DNA of 39,181 nt, from assembly GCA_964600165.1 (NCBI GenBank), contig CAZRIP010000018.1, positions 1 to 39,181 on the forward strand, given 5' to 3'. The position numbers were made by a program, and so were the translations under genes. Of the stretch, positions 7,106 through 15,417 are shown in pieces. Origin of the DNA: CAZRIP01 sp964600165 (lineage in GTDB: Bacteria > Elusimicrobiota > Elusimicrobia > UBA1565 > UBA9628). The notes below the pieces were generated by a model. The model saw nothing but the letters and a program-made list of their open reading frames with translations, was not told the DNA's origin and ran no database searches. How positions within the stretch are numbered: position 1 is the first letter of the stretch; each line of letters starts with the position of its first letter.

Positions 7106-8015
7106 GCTTGACCTTCTTGGCCGGCTTGTCCGACGGCTTCTCGCGCTCGAGCGTGGTGCGCAGCTCGGCCAAGCAGTCGATCAGGCCTTGGCCCATGTCG
7201 GTGTAGAAAGGGCTCACGAGCTTCTTGCCGACCTTGGGATGATACTGGTAAGGCGTCACGTTGTAGTGCCCGGCGAGCGGCGCGTTGTCGCACTCGAGTT
7301 CCACCTTGCCGCCCAGCATCTCGCGCAGCATCTCCATGACGTCTTTCACGCGCATCGGGTGGTGGCCCGTGAGCGTCACCGGGATGTTCTTGAACTCGGG
7401 CTTGAGGATGTCGACGGATAGCCGCGCCGCGTCGTCGACGTGGATGTACTCGCGCAGCTCTTCGCCTGTGCCGTTGTAGCGCACCTTGCCCTCGACGAGC
7501 GCCGAGCGCAGCATGCGGTAGATCCCGTTGTGCGCGTCGGCGCGCCGGCCGTAGAGGGAGCCGTAGCGCGCGATCGTGTAGTCCAAGCCGAACTCGTCGT
7601 GGTAGACCTCGGTGTACTGCTCGCAGGCCTGCTTGGTCGCGCGGTAGAAGCCGCCGGACTGGCTGTAGACGTAGACCGTCGAGGCGAGGATGAAGCGCTC
7701 GGCCTTGGCCAGGCGCGCGGCTTCCAGCGCGTGCCCGTTGCCCAGGATGTTGACCTTCAGCGCGTCGAGCGGGCGCTTGCGCGATTCTCCGATGTCGGCG
7801 ATCGCGGCGAAGTTATAGACGACGGAGCAGCCCTGCGCGGCCTTGCGCACGGCGTCGAAGTCGAGCAGGTCGCCGACGACCATCTCCTGGCCGTCCTGCA
7901 GATAAGGCGAGGGCTTGAGGTCGAAGACGCGGACGGCGTAGCCTTCCTCGGTCAGCGCGTCGGCGACGTGGCTGCCCAAGAATCCCGACCCGCCGAAGAC
8001 GACGACTTTCTTCAT
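7098..8015 (-). CDS. NAD-dependent epimerase/dehydratase
   Basis: A 305-residue extended SDR with GGSGFLGSH (residues 8-16), NFAAIADIGES, ASTVYVYSQSGG and YRATK (YxxxK). REYIHVDDAA and a GHHPMRVKDVMEML segment follow. It belongs to the sugar-nucleotide epimerase group, but the substrate is not evident. It resembles the second epimerase at 33640-34569 in its layout (VYVYS versus WVYSD before the Tyr), so the two may be distant paralogues acting on related sugars. The ATG at 8015 forms an ATGA overlap with the upstream stop; in-frame sequence extending to 8087 is shadow of the upstream gene. The C-terminal tail is Lys-rich. Confidence 0.8.
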   Translation of the reverse strand: MKKVVVFGGSGFLGSHVADALTEEGYAVRVFDLKPSPYLQDGQEMVVGDLLDFDAVRKAAQGCSVVYNFAAIADIGESRKRPLDALKVNILGNGHALEAARLAKAERFILASTVYVYSQSGGFYRATKQACEQYTEVYHDEFGLDYTIARYGSLYGRRADAHNGIYRMLRSALVEGKVRYNGTGEELREYIHVDDAARLSVDILKPEFKNIPVTLTGHHPMRVKDVMEMLREMLGGKVELECDNAPLAGHYNVTPYQYHPKVGKKLVSPFYTDMGQGLIDCLAELRTTLEREKPSDKPAKKVKRA

Positions 8016-8947
8016 TTCAATGCTCCCAGCCGGCGCAATCCGGCGACGAGGTTTTCCGCCGCCTCGCGTTCCATGCGCGCGCGGCACTCCTCGGCGGCCG
8101 AGCCCATGTGGCTCGTGAGGACGACGTTCGGCAGATCTTTCAGCGGGCCGTCATAGGGCTCGCGCTCGAAGCAGTCGAGGCCGGCGCCCGCCAGCTCGCC
8201 GCTCTTGAGCGCTTCGTAAACGGCCGTCTCATCCACTAAGCCGCCGCGCGAGGCGTTGACGACGATCGCGCCCTTCTTCATCTTCGCGAGAGCGTCCTTG
8301 CCGATCAGATGGCGGTTCTCGTCGCTCAGCGGCACGTGCAGCGTGACGACGTCGGATTCGGAGAGAAGCTCGTCGAGAGAGACCTTGTCGACGCCGGGCG
8401 CCCCGGCGGCTTCGTGCGGATCGTAGCCGAGGACGGCGCAGCCGAAGCCGGCGCAGATCCGGGCCACGCGCGCGCCGATGCGTCCGAGCCCGATCACGCC
8501 GATCGTCTTGTCGCCCAAGAGCCGGCCCATCAGGGCTTGCCATTTCCCGCCGCGCAGCGCGCGGTCGGACTCGGCGACGCGGCGCAGCACGGAAAGCATG
8601 AGCGCGACGGCGAGCTCGGCCACGGCCTGCGACGGCGCGTCGGGGGTGTTGACGACCTCGATGCCCAGGCGCTTGGCGGCTGAAAGATCGACGCTGTCCA
8701 GGCCGATCCCGCAGCGCGAGATGAACTTGAGATGCGCGGACGCCGCTTCCAAGACTTTCGCGGTCAGAGGCTCGACGCCGGCGATCATGCCGACGGGCTT
8801 GTGCTTGCCCAAAAGCTCGAGCGCCTCGGCTTCGGTCAGCTTGCGCTTGAACGGGTTGAGCTCGACGCGCGCGCCCGCTTTTTCCAGGGCGCGCAGCACG
8901 TCGGGGTCGATGCCGAACGAGGACGTCGTGATCAGGACTTGGCTCAT
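8012..8947 (-). CDS. D-isomer-specific 2-hydroxyacid dehydrogenase (SerA-like)
   Basis: A 311-residue NAD-dependent dehydrogenase like the catalytic part of D-3-phosphoglycerate dehydrogenase, without a C-terminal ACT domain. It shows GIGLDSVDL and NTPDAPSQAVAELA in the substrate/hinge region, the NAD motif IGLGRIGARVA (about residues 144-154), VNASRGGLVDE with the catalytic Arg, a Glu in DCFEREP, and the acid-base His in LTSHMGSAAEE. It interconverts a 2-hydroxyacid and a 2-oxoacid. Lying between an SDR, a CMP-transferase and sugar epimerases, with 4-nt overlaps on both sides, it more likely oxidises or reduces a sugar acid of this pathway than makes serine; that role is inferred from position only. 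Confidence 0.85.
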   Translation of the reverse strand: MSQVLITTSSFGIDPDVLRALEKAGARVELNPFKRKLTEAEALELLGKHKPVGMIAGVEPLTAKVLEAASAHLKFISRCGIGLDSVDLSAAKRLGIEVVNTPDAPSQAVAELAVALMLSVLRRVAESDRALRGGKWQALMGRLLGDKTIGVIGLGRIGARVARICAGFGCAVLGYDPHEAAGAPGVDKVSLDELLSESDVVTLHVPLSDENRHLIGKDALAKMKKGAIVVNASRGGLVDETAVYEALKSGELAGAGLDCFEREPYDGPLKDLPNVVLTSHMGSAAEECRARMEREAAENLVAGLRRLGALK

Positions 8948-9675
8948 TCGCCTCCCGTCACGGAAATGACCTGGCCCGTGATGAAGTCGCCGCCGGGACC
9001 GGCCAGATGCGCGATGAGCGAGGCCACGTCGTCGGCTTTGCCCATTCTCTTGAGAGGGATGACCGCGACGCGCCTCTTCATGTCCTTGCTGAACTTGCCG
9101 TGGAACGGAGTATCGATGACGCCGGCGCGCACGCAGTTGACGAGGATGTTCTTGGGCGCGCCCTGCTTGGCGAAAGAGACGGTCATCGTCTCGACGGCGG
9201 CCTTGGCGGCCGCATAATGCATCGAGCGCGCCGAGCCGCCGAATTTGACCGCGATCGAGCTCACGTTGACGACGCGCCCGCCGGACTTCATCGCGCGGAA
9301 CGCCGCTTGAGTAAGGAAAAACGGCGCCGTCGCGTTCAGGCGCAGCGTCTTGTCCCAGTCGGCCTCGGTCATGTCCATGAAATCGCTTTGGCCCAGGACG
9401 GCGCCCGCGTTGTTGACGAGCAGGTCCAGCCGGCCGAAGGCCTTGAGACAAGCCGCGATCAGCGGCTTGGCCGCGCCGGGCTTCGACAGGTCGGCCTTGA
9501 GCGGCGCGCTGTTGCCTTCGCCTAAGCGCGCAGCGAGCGCTTTCGCGCCCGACGCGTTCGAGGAGTAGTGCAGGCCGATCCGCCAGCCCGACGCCGCCAA
9601 GCGCGCGCAGACGGCCGCGCCGATGCCGCCGGCCGCGCCGGTGACTAACGCGACGGGACTTTCGCCGGAGGGCAT
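8944..9675 (-). CDS. Classical SDR oxidoreductase (FabG/PtmA-like)
   Basis: A 243-residue classical SDR: TGAAGGIGAAV (cofactor loop, about residues 13-23), NNAGAVLG, the catalytic Ser in NVSSIAVKFG, YAAAK (YxxxK), a CVRAGVIDTPFH segment and the C-terminal ITGQVISVTGGE. This is the usual 240-250-residue length. FabG-like SDRs beside a CMP-nonulosonate transferase recall ptmA-ptmB of Campylobacter flagellin glycosylation, and the gene overlaps the CMP-transferase upstream by 31 nt. The reaction is probably NAD(P)-linked reduction or oxidation of a sugar hydroxyl; fatty-acid work is unlikely given the neighbours. The ATG at 9675 precedes the first beta strand at the normal distance. Confidence 0.85.
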   Translation of the reverse strand: MPSGESPVALVTGAAGGIGAAVCARLAASGWRIGLHYSSNASGAKALAARLGEGNSAPLKADLSKPGAAKPLIAACLKAFGRLDLLVNNAGAVLGQSDFMDMTEADWDKTLRLNATAPFFLTQAAFRAMKSGGRVVNVSSIAVKFGGSARSMHYAAAKAAVETMTVSFAKQGAPKNILVNCVRAGVIDTPFHGKFSKDMKRRVAVIPLKRMGKADDVASLIAHLAGPGGDFITGQVISVTGGE

Positions 9676-10418
9676 GCTTCCTCGGTGTAGCCGTGTTTTC
9701 GCAGCCAAAACTCGACGCCCGGCATCTGCCACTCGTAGTCGACGTCGCAGCCGCCCCAATTCTTGAGCGGAACGATGTTTTGGCCCATCCATTTCTGCGG
9801 CAGCAGGCCTTCGCGCACGTTGTCGAGGGAGCGCGGCCGCACGACCGACAAGCCCATGTCGGCGTACCACACGTCGCCTTGGGAGTCGCGGTCGCAGTTG
9901 AGCGTCTTGGGGTCGCCGAACGTCTCGAACGGTACGAAGGGCTGGAGATAGCCGTCCTTGGTCTCTTTGCGCGCGCGCAGCGGGCTCCACATGTTGTAGC
10001 GCGAGACGCTGACGGCGGAGTCGGCCTTCGGGTCCTTGCGCAGCGCGGCGACACCTTCCTCGATCAGCGCCGAGGTCACCGTGGCCGCGTTGCAGAAAAG
10101 CAGGACGACGAGTTCGAGTTCCTTGCCCTCGGCCTTCAGCTCGTCGCGGATCACGCGGTAGCCGTGCGCGAAGGCGTCCTCGCCCAGGGCTTGCGGCGTG
10201 CAAAGCTCGGCTGGCCGGTCGATGACGCGCGCGCCGTAATCGGCGGCCACCTTCTTGATGTTAGGAGAGTCCGTAGACACGTAAACTCGCGCGACCTGCG
10301 GCGTGCCCTTGGCCGCGAGGATCGGGTAGGCCATCAGCGGCCGGCCGAGCACGGGAAAGGTGTTCTTTCCGGGAAAGCCGCGGCTTCCGTCGCGGCCGAG
10401 CATGAGCGCGCAGATCAT
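9645..10418 (-). CDS. Acylneuraminate cytidylyltransferase-like enzyme (divergent CMP-transferase 1)
   Basis: A 257-residue GT-A-like CTP transferase. The N-terminal MLGRDGSRGFPGKNTFPVLG corresponds to the LARGGSKGxPGKN loop of NeuA/PseF/LegF enzymes, but with Gly-Arg-Asp-Gly in place of the usual Ala-Arg-Gly-Gly. VYVSTDSPNIKKVA, LVVLLFCNAATVT (the usual QPTSP replaced by CNAATV) and a CDVDYEWQMPGVEFWL tail follow. It would activate a ulosonic acid to CMP-sugar. The altered loop and substrate segment set it apart from the second such enzyme at 26324-26944, so the two probably use different acids. It forms an ATGA overlap with the radical SAM gene upstream. The family call is good; the substrate is unknown. 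Confidence 0.82.
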   Translation of the reverse strand: MICALMLGRDGSRGFPGKNTFPVLGRPLMAYPILAAKGTPQVARVYVSTDSPNIKKVAADYGARVIDRPAELCTPQALGEDAFAHGYRVIRDELKAEGKELELVVLLFCNAATVTSALIEEGVAALRKDPKADSAVSVSRYNMWSPLRARKETKDGYLQPFVPFETFGDPKTLNCDRDSQGDVWYADMGLSVVRPRSLDNVREGLLPQKWMGQNIVPLKNWGGCDVDYEWQMPGVEFWLRKHGYTEEACPPAKVPSR

Positions 10419-11551
10419 ACGACGGCGCACCCCACGCACGGGGAGTGGCTCGCGCGCTTCTTGGCGAGGTGATCCTCGCGCAGCTTCTCGTAGACCGGCG
10501 AGCGCCAGAGGTTCGTGAGGGTCTTGTCGGTCGTCCCGACGAGCAGCGTCGACTTGAAGTCGACGTCGCACGGGTTGACGCGGCCGTCCCACCAGACGAA
10601 CATGCGCCGCCAGAGGTCCGAGCACGGCGCCGTCACGCCCGTCGGCGCGGCGTGGTAGGCGTCCTCCCACGGGTTGTAGTTGACGAAGGCGACTTGGTCG
10701 ACGTACTCGCCCCAGAACTTCTCCATTTCGTCCAAGCCGGACGACCCCGGCACGGAGACGCCGGACACGCGCGTGATCATGCGCGATTTAGGGTAGTGCT
10801 TGCGCTTGATGTCGGCGAACATCCGGACGTTCTTCAATACCTTCTTCAGGTCGCCGCCCACGCGCAGCTTGGGGTATTCGGACTCGACGGCGGAGTCGGC
10901 GGAGAAAACGAGCGTGCTGACGTCGGCCGAGAGCAGCGCGTGGCACTTGGCCTCGTCCAAGAGGGACGCGTTGGTGTTGACCTTCAAGGCGAGGAACTTG
11001 CCCGCGGCGTATGCGAGCATCTCCTTGAACTTGGGCGCGGCCGTCGGCTCGCCGCGCGAGGCGAGCGTGACGGCCTCGATGTTTCCCACGCACTGGTCGA
11101 TCACGCGCTTGAAAAGGTCCAGGCTCATCGAGCCCATGTGGCCGTTTTTCTTAGAAACGAATTCAGCGTCCGTTTGATAGCAGAAGACGCAGCGGAAGTT
11201 GCAGGCCGAGGTCGGCTCGATCTGGATGCAGGGAGGGAAATTATCCAGCAACTTGCGGTCGGGATAGGTCTCGTAGCGGAAGCGATACCGGAGATAGCGC
11301 GGCAACTCGTCGTCCGTCAACCGGGAAAGCTCTTCTTGGACGTTGGCGTGGAGCGTGAAGGGCTCATGGCTGGCAGGGGCCTTCTTGATCCCGAGGGCTT
11401 CCTCGCAGGCGAGCTTGACGATGGGGTCGAGCTCCGTTCCTTCCCTAAGAAGCTTCTCGAGGCGCGTCCGGGCGTCGGCGTGCGGCCGCTTTTGGCGGAT
11501 CTCGACGAAGCTCTGATGCTTGCGGTAGGCCTTGGCCGGAGTCTCGGGCAT
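10415..11551 (-). CDS. Radical SAM/SPASM-like protein 1
   Basis: A 378-residue protein with the radical SAM cluster CNFRCVFC (CxxxCxxC, about residues 117-124) preceded by IQIEPTSA. A glycine-rich SRGEPTAAPKF follows, and a C-terminal Cys set (NPCDVDF, then CVGC at the very end) indicates a SPASM-type auxiliary Fe-S site. It carries about 100 extra N-terminal residues. Radical SAM enzymes with SPASM domains oxidise or rearrange peptides and small molecules, including sugars; the substrate here is unknown. I chose the ATG at 11551; an in-frame TTG at 11566 would add five residues. It is followed with a 4-nt overlap by the CMP-transferase, which places it in the same transcript. It differs in sequence from the other SPASM-type protein at 30722-31798. 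Confidence 0.85.
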   Translation of the reverse strand: MPETPAKAYRKHQSFVEIRQKRPHADARTRLEKLLREGTELDPIVKLACEEALGIKKAPASHEPFTLHANVQEELSRLTDDELPRYLRYRFRYETYPDRKLLDNFPPCIQIEPTSACNFRCVFCYQTDAEFVSKKNGHMGSMSLDLFKRVIDQCVGNIEAVTLASRGEPTAAPKFKEMLAYAAGKFLALKVNTNASLLDEAKCHALLSADVSTLVFSADSAVESEYPKLRVGGDLKKVLKNVRMFADIKRKHYPKSRMITRVSGVSVPGSSGLDEMEKFWGEYVDQVAFVNYNPWEDAYHAAPTGVTAPCSDLWRRMFVWWDGRVNPCDVDFKSTLLVGTTDKTLTNLWRSPVYEKLREDHLAKKRASHSPCVGCAVV

Positions 11552-11571
11552 GGCGCGGAAAATCAAGACAA

Positions 11572-11577
11572 ATTATA
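11572..11577 (-). promoter_or_regulatory. Candidate -10 box (TATAAT) before radical SAM protein 1
   Basis: A perfect TATAAT on the minus strand lies 5 nt before a TTG (11566) and 20 nt before the ATG (11551), inside the 35-nt gap after the GT-C-like gene. No good -35 hexamer is seen at 16-18 nt. It could start the operon that runs leftward to 2059. Confidence 0.5.
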
Positions 11578-11586
11578 CAAAAAACG

Positions 11587-13038
11587 TCAGCGCGTCCGAG
11601 AGGGGTAGTCGTGCCAGCGGTCCCGGCCGTAGTCGTAGACGTAGAGGTTGTCGTAGGGGGTGACGCGGCTCGTCTTGCCGGCGATGGTGACGGTCACGAA
11701 GTCCTTCTCGAAGCGGGTCCGCGGCGTGACGACGTCGGCCCTGAGATCGCCCCGTCCGGTCTTGAGGCGCAGGGCCGAAGAGAAATCCCATGACGCGTCG
11801 AACACGATCACTTCATCGAGGTCGCTGTTGATCGTGTAGGGGAATCCGTCGAGCAGGACCATCGCTTCGGGAGGAAGGGTCGCCGCCCGTGGCGCGGCCT
11901 TGTCGAGGATGGTGCGCTGGAGATCCCAAGAGCGCTCCCACGCGAGCGCCGTGTGCCAATTAGTCCACGTGAACGCCCCGAGCAGTAGCGCGGCGAGGCC
12001 GTCGCGCAGGGCGGGCCGCGGCGCGAGCGCGGCGAGGGCGCAAGCGGCCAGCAGGCCCGCGACGAGGCCGCCCAGGGCGCCCGTCCGTCCCATGACGCCG
12101 TAAAACGTCGGCACATAATCCCGGGCGAAGGCATAGGGCAGGTTGGCGGCCAAGAAGCCGCCCGCGGCAAGCCAAGCCGCCGGTACGAATGAACGCGGCC
12201 GCTCCCGTGGCGTCAGCGCCCACGTGCCGGCCGCCGCCGCCGCTGCCCAAGCGGCCATCAGGCCGACGCCGAACGCGCGGAACGCCGGCGCTGCTGTCCG
12301 GGCGCACAGCTTGAAGATCTTATAGCTGACGCAGCCGACGCCGGCGCGCATGACGTCGAGGAAATGCAGCGGGGAGAAGGCCGCGGGTTTGGTGTCGGCC
12401 GCGGCGATCATCCAGGGAAACGCGAAGCGTTGCCAAGCCATGGCGGCGGCGAACGGCGCCGCGAGCGGAGCCATCGCCGACGCCGTCTCCCGAACGGTCC
12501 AGCCGCGCGCGAGAAGGCCGGCCGCCAGCAGCAGGGGCAAGAAAGCCGGCGATTCATAGTAGAGGAGCGCGGCCGCGTAGGCCGTCATGCTCGCGGCGAG
12601 CCATCGACGGCGGCCGCTCTCGAGCCAGGCGATGTGCGCGAGGAGGCCCGCCAGCGCGAGGTCGATGGCGACGATCTGAAGCGAGGTCGACATCCAGAAA
12701 TGCGTGGCGGCGTGGCTCGGGAAGGCCGTCGCGAAGGCGGCGGCCGCGAGAGCCAAGTCTCGAGAGAGGAATCGGCGCAGCACGAGGAAGTAAAGCAGGC
12801 CGGCGAGGATCTCGCCTACCAGGAGGAACAAGTGCGCCGCCAGCGGCCGCGCTCCGGCGAGCGCGAAGATGGCCCAGTAATGGAGCATGCTGAGGGGCCG
12901 TATGCCGAAGCCGTGCAGGAAGAACGCCTTGACGAACGGCGCGAAGCGCCCCGTCTGCGCCCACATCTCGAGCAGGACCCAGTCGTCGTGATAAAAGCCC
13001 AGGCGCGGCGCGAAAAAACCGAAGGAGATCAGTTCCAC
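11587..13038 (-). CDS. Multi-pass membrane protein, GT-C glycosyltransferase-like
   Basis: About 483 residues from a GTG at 13038, with roughly ten hydrophobic helices and a soluble C-terminal tail of about 100 residues. FYHDDWVLLE just after the first helix matches the acidic loop motif of GT-C transferases (PMT/ArnT/oligosaccharyltransferase type), which use lipid-linked sugars outside the membrane. HGFGIRPLSMLHYW then marks the second loop. The frame stays open upstream to 13122 with no ATG, GTG or TTG above 13038. The first helix (ETLLALAIVAAVELISF) begins before the GTG, so translation probably starts earlier, possibly at a CTG at 13110 that lies 6 nt after a TAAAAT box. Substrate and acceptor are unknown; a polymerase or other membrane protein remains possible. 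Confidence 0.7.
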   Translation of the reverse strand: MELISFGFFAPRLGFYHDDWVLLEMWAQTGRFAPFVKAFFLHGFGIRPLSMLHYWAIFALAGARPLAAHLFLLVGEILAGLLYFLVLRRFLSRDLALAAAAFATAFPSHAATHFWMSTSLQIVAIDLALAGLLAHIAWLESGRRRWLAASMTAYAAALLYYESPAFLPLLLAAGLLARGWTVRETASAMAPLAAPFAAAMAWQRFAFPWMIAAADTKPAAFSPLHFLDVMRAGVGCVSYKIFKLCARTAAPAFRAFGVGLMAAWAAAAAAGTWALTPRERPRSFVPAAWLAAGGFLAANLPYAFARDYVPTFYGVMGRTGALGGLVAGLLAACALAALAPRPALRDGLAALLLGAFTWTNWHTALAWERSWDLQRTILDKAAPRAATLPPEAMVLLDGFPYTINSDLDEVIVFDASWDFSSALRLKTGRGDLRADVVTPRTRFEKDFVTVTIAGKTSRVTPYDNLYVYDYGRDRWHDYPSRTR

Positions 13039-13116
13039 GGCGGCGACGATGGCGAGCGCCAGCAGCGTCTCGCGGTGATCGGCGGGTTTCTCGAGGGAGA
13101 GTCTTTTCAGGCCGTC

Positions 13117-13146
13117 ATTTTATCATTGGGGCCGCCGATTTTATAT
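13117..13146. promoter_or_regulatory. Back-to-back divergent promoter pair
   Basis: This short interval separates the minus-strand membrane protein from the plus-strand island. On the minus strand TGATAAAAT gives an extended -10 (box at 13122-13117). On the plus strand TTATAT at 13141-13146 is a second -10-like box, overlapping the ATG at 13145. With 17-18 bp spacers each box sits about where the -35 of the other would lie, so the two promoters would compete for RNA polymerase. No operator is recognised. Confidence 0.4.
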
Positions 13147-13647
13147 GCTTCTAGTGTTGGCTAATCGATTCCACTCGTCCGTTTCCATCGGCCCGCTGAG
13201 CTCGATCGAGGTCTCCTCGCGCGGCACCAACACCGAGATCGGCGCCGGCTCCGTCGTCGACGATTTCGTCAAGATCAAGCACGTCGCCGGGAGCGGGCAT
13301 ATCGTGATCGGCCGGCGCTGCTATATCAACTCCGGAACGGTGCTCTATTCCGGCAACGGCGTTAAGATGGGAGACGACGTCTTGATCGGGCCCAATTGCA
13401 GTTTGGTGCCGGTCAATCATCAATATACGGATCGGGCTAAGACCATCCGTGAGCAGCGCTATCAGCCCTCGCGGGGGGGATCGTGATCGAAGACGACGTT
13501 TGGCTCGGGGCCGGCGTGACCGTCATCGACGGAGCGATAATCCGCAAGGGCTGCGTGATCGCCGCGCATTCGCTCGTGATCGGCGAGACCGAGCCTTACA
13601 GCGTCTACGCTGGTAACCCGGCTAAGAAGATCAAATCTCGCGGCTAA
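13145..13647 (+). pseudogene. Hexapeptide-repeat O-acetyltransferase, frameshifted at a G7 run
   Basis: The two halves of a left-handed beta-helix acyltransferase lie in different frames. The first (13145-13486) has hexapeptide turns such as EIGAGSVVDD, HIVIGRRCYINSG, VKMGDDVLIGPNC and the catalytic-type NHQYTD. The second (about 13480-13647) continues exactly where the family does: IVIEDDVWLGAGVTVIDGA, then VYAGNPAKKIKSRG and TAA. Together they give about 167 residues, normal for maltose/galactoside-type acetyltransferases. The switch occurs at seven Gs (13473-13479); one more G would restore a single frame. This may be a sequencing error, a real inactivating mutation or a variable tract. 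The start may be GTG 13154, because the ATG overlaps a -10-like box. The stop overlaps the ABC transporter start (TAATG). Confidence 0.8.
13473..13479 (+). repeat. G7 homopolymer at the acetyltransferase frameshift
   Basis: Seven consecutive Gs mark the exact point where the acetyltransferase reading frame is broken. An eight-G tract would join both halves. Confidence 0.9.
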
Positions 13648-15416
13648 TGGCCTCGTCCGCGCGCCTGCTTTTTCGCTCCCTCGCTCCCTACCGGTCCCGG
13701 CTGGCCGTTCTCGCGTTGCTGATCGTCGCCTCGACGGCGTTCGAAGGCCTCGGCGTCGGGCTTTTCTACCCGCTCGTCGCCTACATTCAGAACGGGGCGG
13801 CGTTCCTGTCGCAAGGTCCGGGCCTCAAGGTCGCTAGAACCCTCTCATGGGCGGGGCTTTCGCCGTCGGTCGGCCTTTTCGTCGGTCTGATCTTCTGCGT
13901 TATCGCGGTGGCGACTTTCCTTAAGTGGGCCGTGCTCGTCGCCTCGGAGCGCATTTACAATCCGATGATGAAGAGCGTGCGCGACTTGGCTTTCGCCAAC
14001 ATCCTGGAAAGCCACCTTTCCTTTTTCCAGGGGGGCTCGAGCGCGGCGCTCGTCCACGCCCTGGACGACGAAGTCGAGCATTTGGGCCAGAGCTTTAATT
14101 TTCTGGCTCTTCTCGTCACTTCGGCCGTCGCCGTTTTAGTCTATGTCGGGCTGCTTGTGTGGGCGTCATGGCGGTTGACCCTGCTGGTCTTCGCGATCGC
14201 CGTCGCGCGCTACGCGGTCTCATCCTTCATCATCCGCCGCACGCGGACGCTCGGCCAGGAGCACGGCGTCCTCAAAGTGCGATTGAAGGGTCTTATCGCG
14301 GCGATCTATCAGGGAATTGAAGTGGTGAAGGCGTTCGCCGCCGAGGCTTGGGAGCGCCGCCGCTTCGAGGGCGTCACGGCCGACGTCGAGCGCAACGCCT
14401 CGGCGCTCGCGCAGGCCCAGGCCGGCAACAGCCTGGCCGAGGGACTGTTGGGCGACGGGCTCTTGTGCCTCGTGGTCTATCTCGCGGTCTCCGGGCTCTC
14501 GATGGGCGCGGCCAAGCTGCTAACCTTCCTGTTCGTCATCACGCGCGTGATCCCGAAGGTCGCGGCGATCAACGACGCGCGCATCCGGCTGGCCGAATAC
14601 CTCTCGCGGCTCCATTTCCTGCCGGACGCGTTGGGCGAGGGAAAGCTGCCGCGCTTGTCCTGGGGTGCGCGCGAGAAGAGCTCGTTTGACAAGGAAATCG
14701 TATTTGAGGACGTCTCGTTTAAGTACGCGCGAGCCGAGCACGCCTCTCTCATTAACGTATCCTTGACCCTCAAGCGCGGCGAGACGGTCGCTCTCGTCGG
14801 CGAGACCGGCGCAGGCAAGTCGACGCTTGCGCGGCTGCTCTTGCGCCTCTTCGATCCGACTGAGGGACGCGTGCTGGTCGACGGCGTCCCGCTGCCCGAG
14901 CTGCGCCGCGAGGACTGGGCGCGCTTGGTGAGCGTGGTCTCCCAGGAGCCCTTTCTTTTCGATGACACGCTGGAAGCCAACGTGCGCTACGGCTCGCCCG
15001 ACGCCCCACCCGAGAAGGTCCAAGACGCCATGCGCCGCGCCCGGGCGTCCGAGTTCGTGGAGCGGCTGCCGCAGCGCGAGAAGACGCGCCTGGGCGAGCG
15101 TGGGGGCAACCTTTCCGGCGGCCAGCGCCAGCGCGTGGCGATCGCGCGCGCGTTCCTGCGGGATTCACCCATCCTCATCTTGGACGAGGCCACGAGCGCA
15201 ATGGACGCCGTGACCGAACGCTTGATCCAGGACGCCATCGAGGAGCTCGCGCGCGAGCGCACGATGCTCGTGATCGCCCACCGCTTCACGACGATCCGCG
15301 GCGCCGACCGCATCGTCGTGCTCGCCCAGGGCCGCGTCGCCGAGCAAGGAACTCATGACGAGTTGCTCGCGCACGGACCTCTTTACAAGCGCTATCACGA
15401 CCTACAGGCCCGATAG
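13647..15416 (+). CDS. ABC exporter, fused permease-ATPase (MsbA/PglK-like)
   Basis: A 589-residue half-transporter. Residues 1 to about 320 form six membrane helices with the coupling-loop segment VRLKGLIAAIYQGIEVVKAFAAE. The nucleotide-binding domain spans about residues 345-585, with Walker A GETGAGKST (about 385-393), a Q-loop in VVSQEPFLFD, signature LSGGQRQR (about 489), Walker B ILILDEATSA (about 509-518) and switch His in AHRFTT (about 544). It probably works as a homodimer that flips a lipid-linked glycan or lipid across the inner membrane. Genes for glycan enzymes on both sides favour a PglK/Wzk-like lipid-oligosaccharide flippase over lipid A export. It is translationally coupled to the acetyltransferase (TAATG) and one base precedes the next gene's ATG. 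Confidence 0.92.
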   Translation: MASSARLLFRSLAPYRSRLAVLALLIVASTAFEGLGVGLFYPLVAYIQNGAAFLSQGPGLKVARTLSWAGLSPSVGLFVGLIFCVIAVATFLKWAVLVASERIYNPMMKSVRDLAFANILESHLSFFQGGSSAALVHALDDEVEHLGQSFNFLALLVTSAVAVLVYVGLLVWASWRLTLLVFAIAVARYAVSSFIIRRTRTLGQEHGVLKVRLKGLIAAIYQGIEVVKAFAAEAWERRRFEGVTADVERNASALAQAQAGNSLAEGLLGDGLLCLVVYLAVSGLSMGAAKLLTFLFVITRVIPKVAAINDARIRLAEYLSRLHFLPDALGEGKLPRLSWGAREKSSFDKEIVFEDVSFKYARAEHASLINVSLTLKRGETVALVGETGAGKSTLARLLLRLFDPTEGRVLVDGVPLPELRREDWARLVSVVSQEPFLFDDTLEANVRYGSPDAPPEKVQDAMRRARASEFVERLPQREKTRLGERGGNLSGGQRQRVAIARAFLRDSPILILDEATSAMDAVTERLIQDAIEELARERTMLVIAHRFTTIRGADRIVVLAQGRVAEQGTHDELLAHGPLYKRYHDLQAR

Positions 15417-15417
15417 C

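Noticed and set aside
10445..11608. 387-residue plus-strand frame opposite radical SAM protein 1
   Set aside because: Antisense shadow; the opposite strand has the CxxxCxxC motif and a matching promoter.
13473..13479. Firm claim of phase variation at the G7 run
   Set aside because: Seven Gs is short and one sequence cannot show length variation; kept only as a possibility.
15355..15417. Upstream ATG for the GT-B-like gene at 15418
   Set aside because: It lies inside the ABC transporter gene and adds unlikely N-terminal sequence; the ATG one base after the stop is better.
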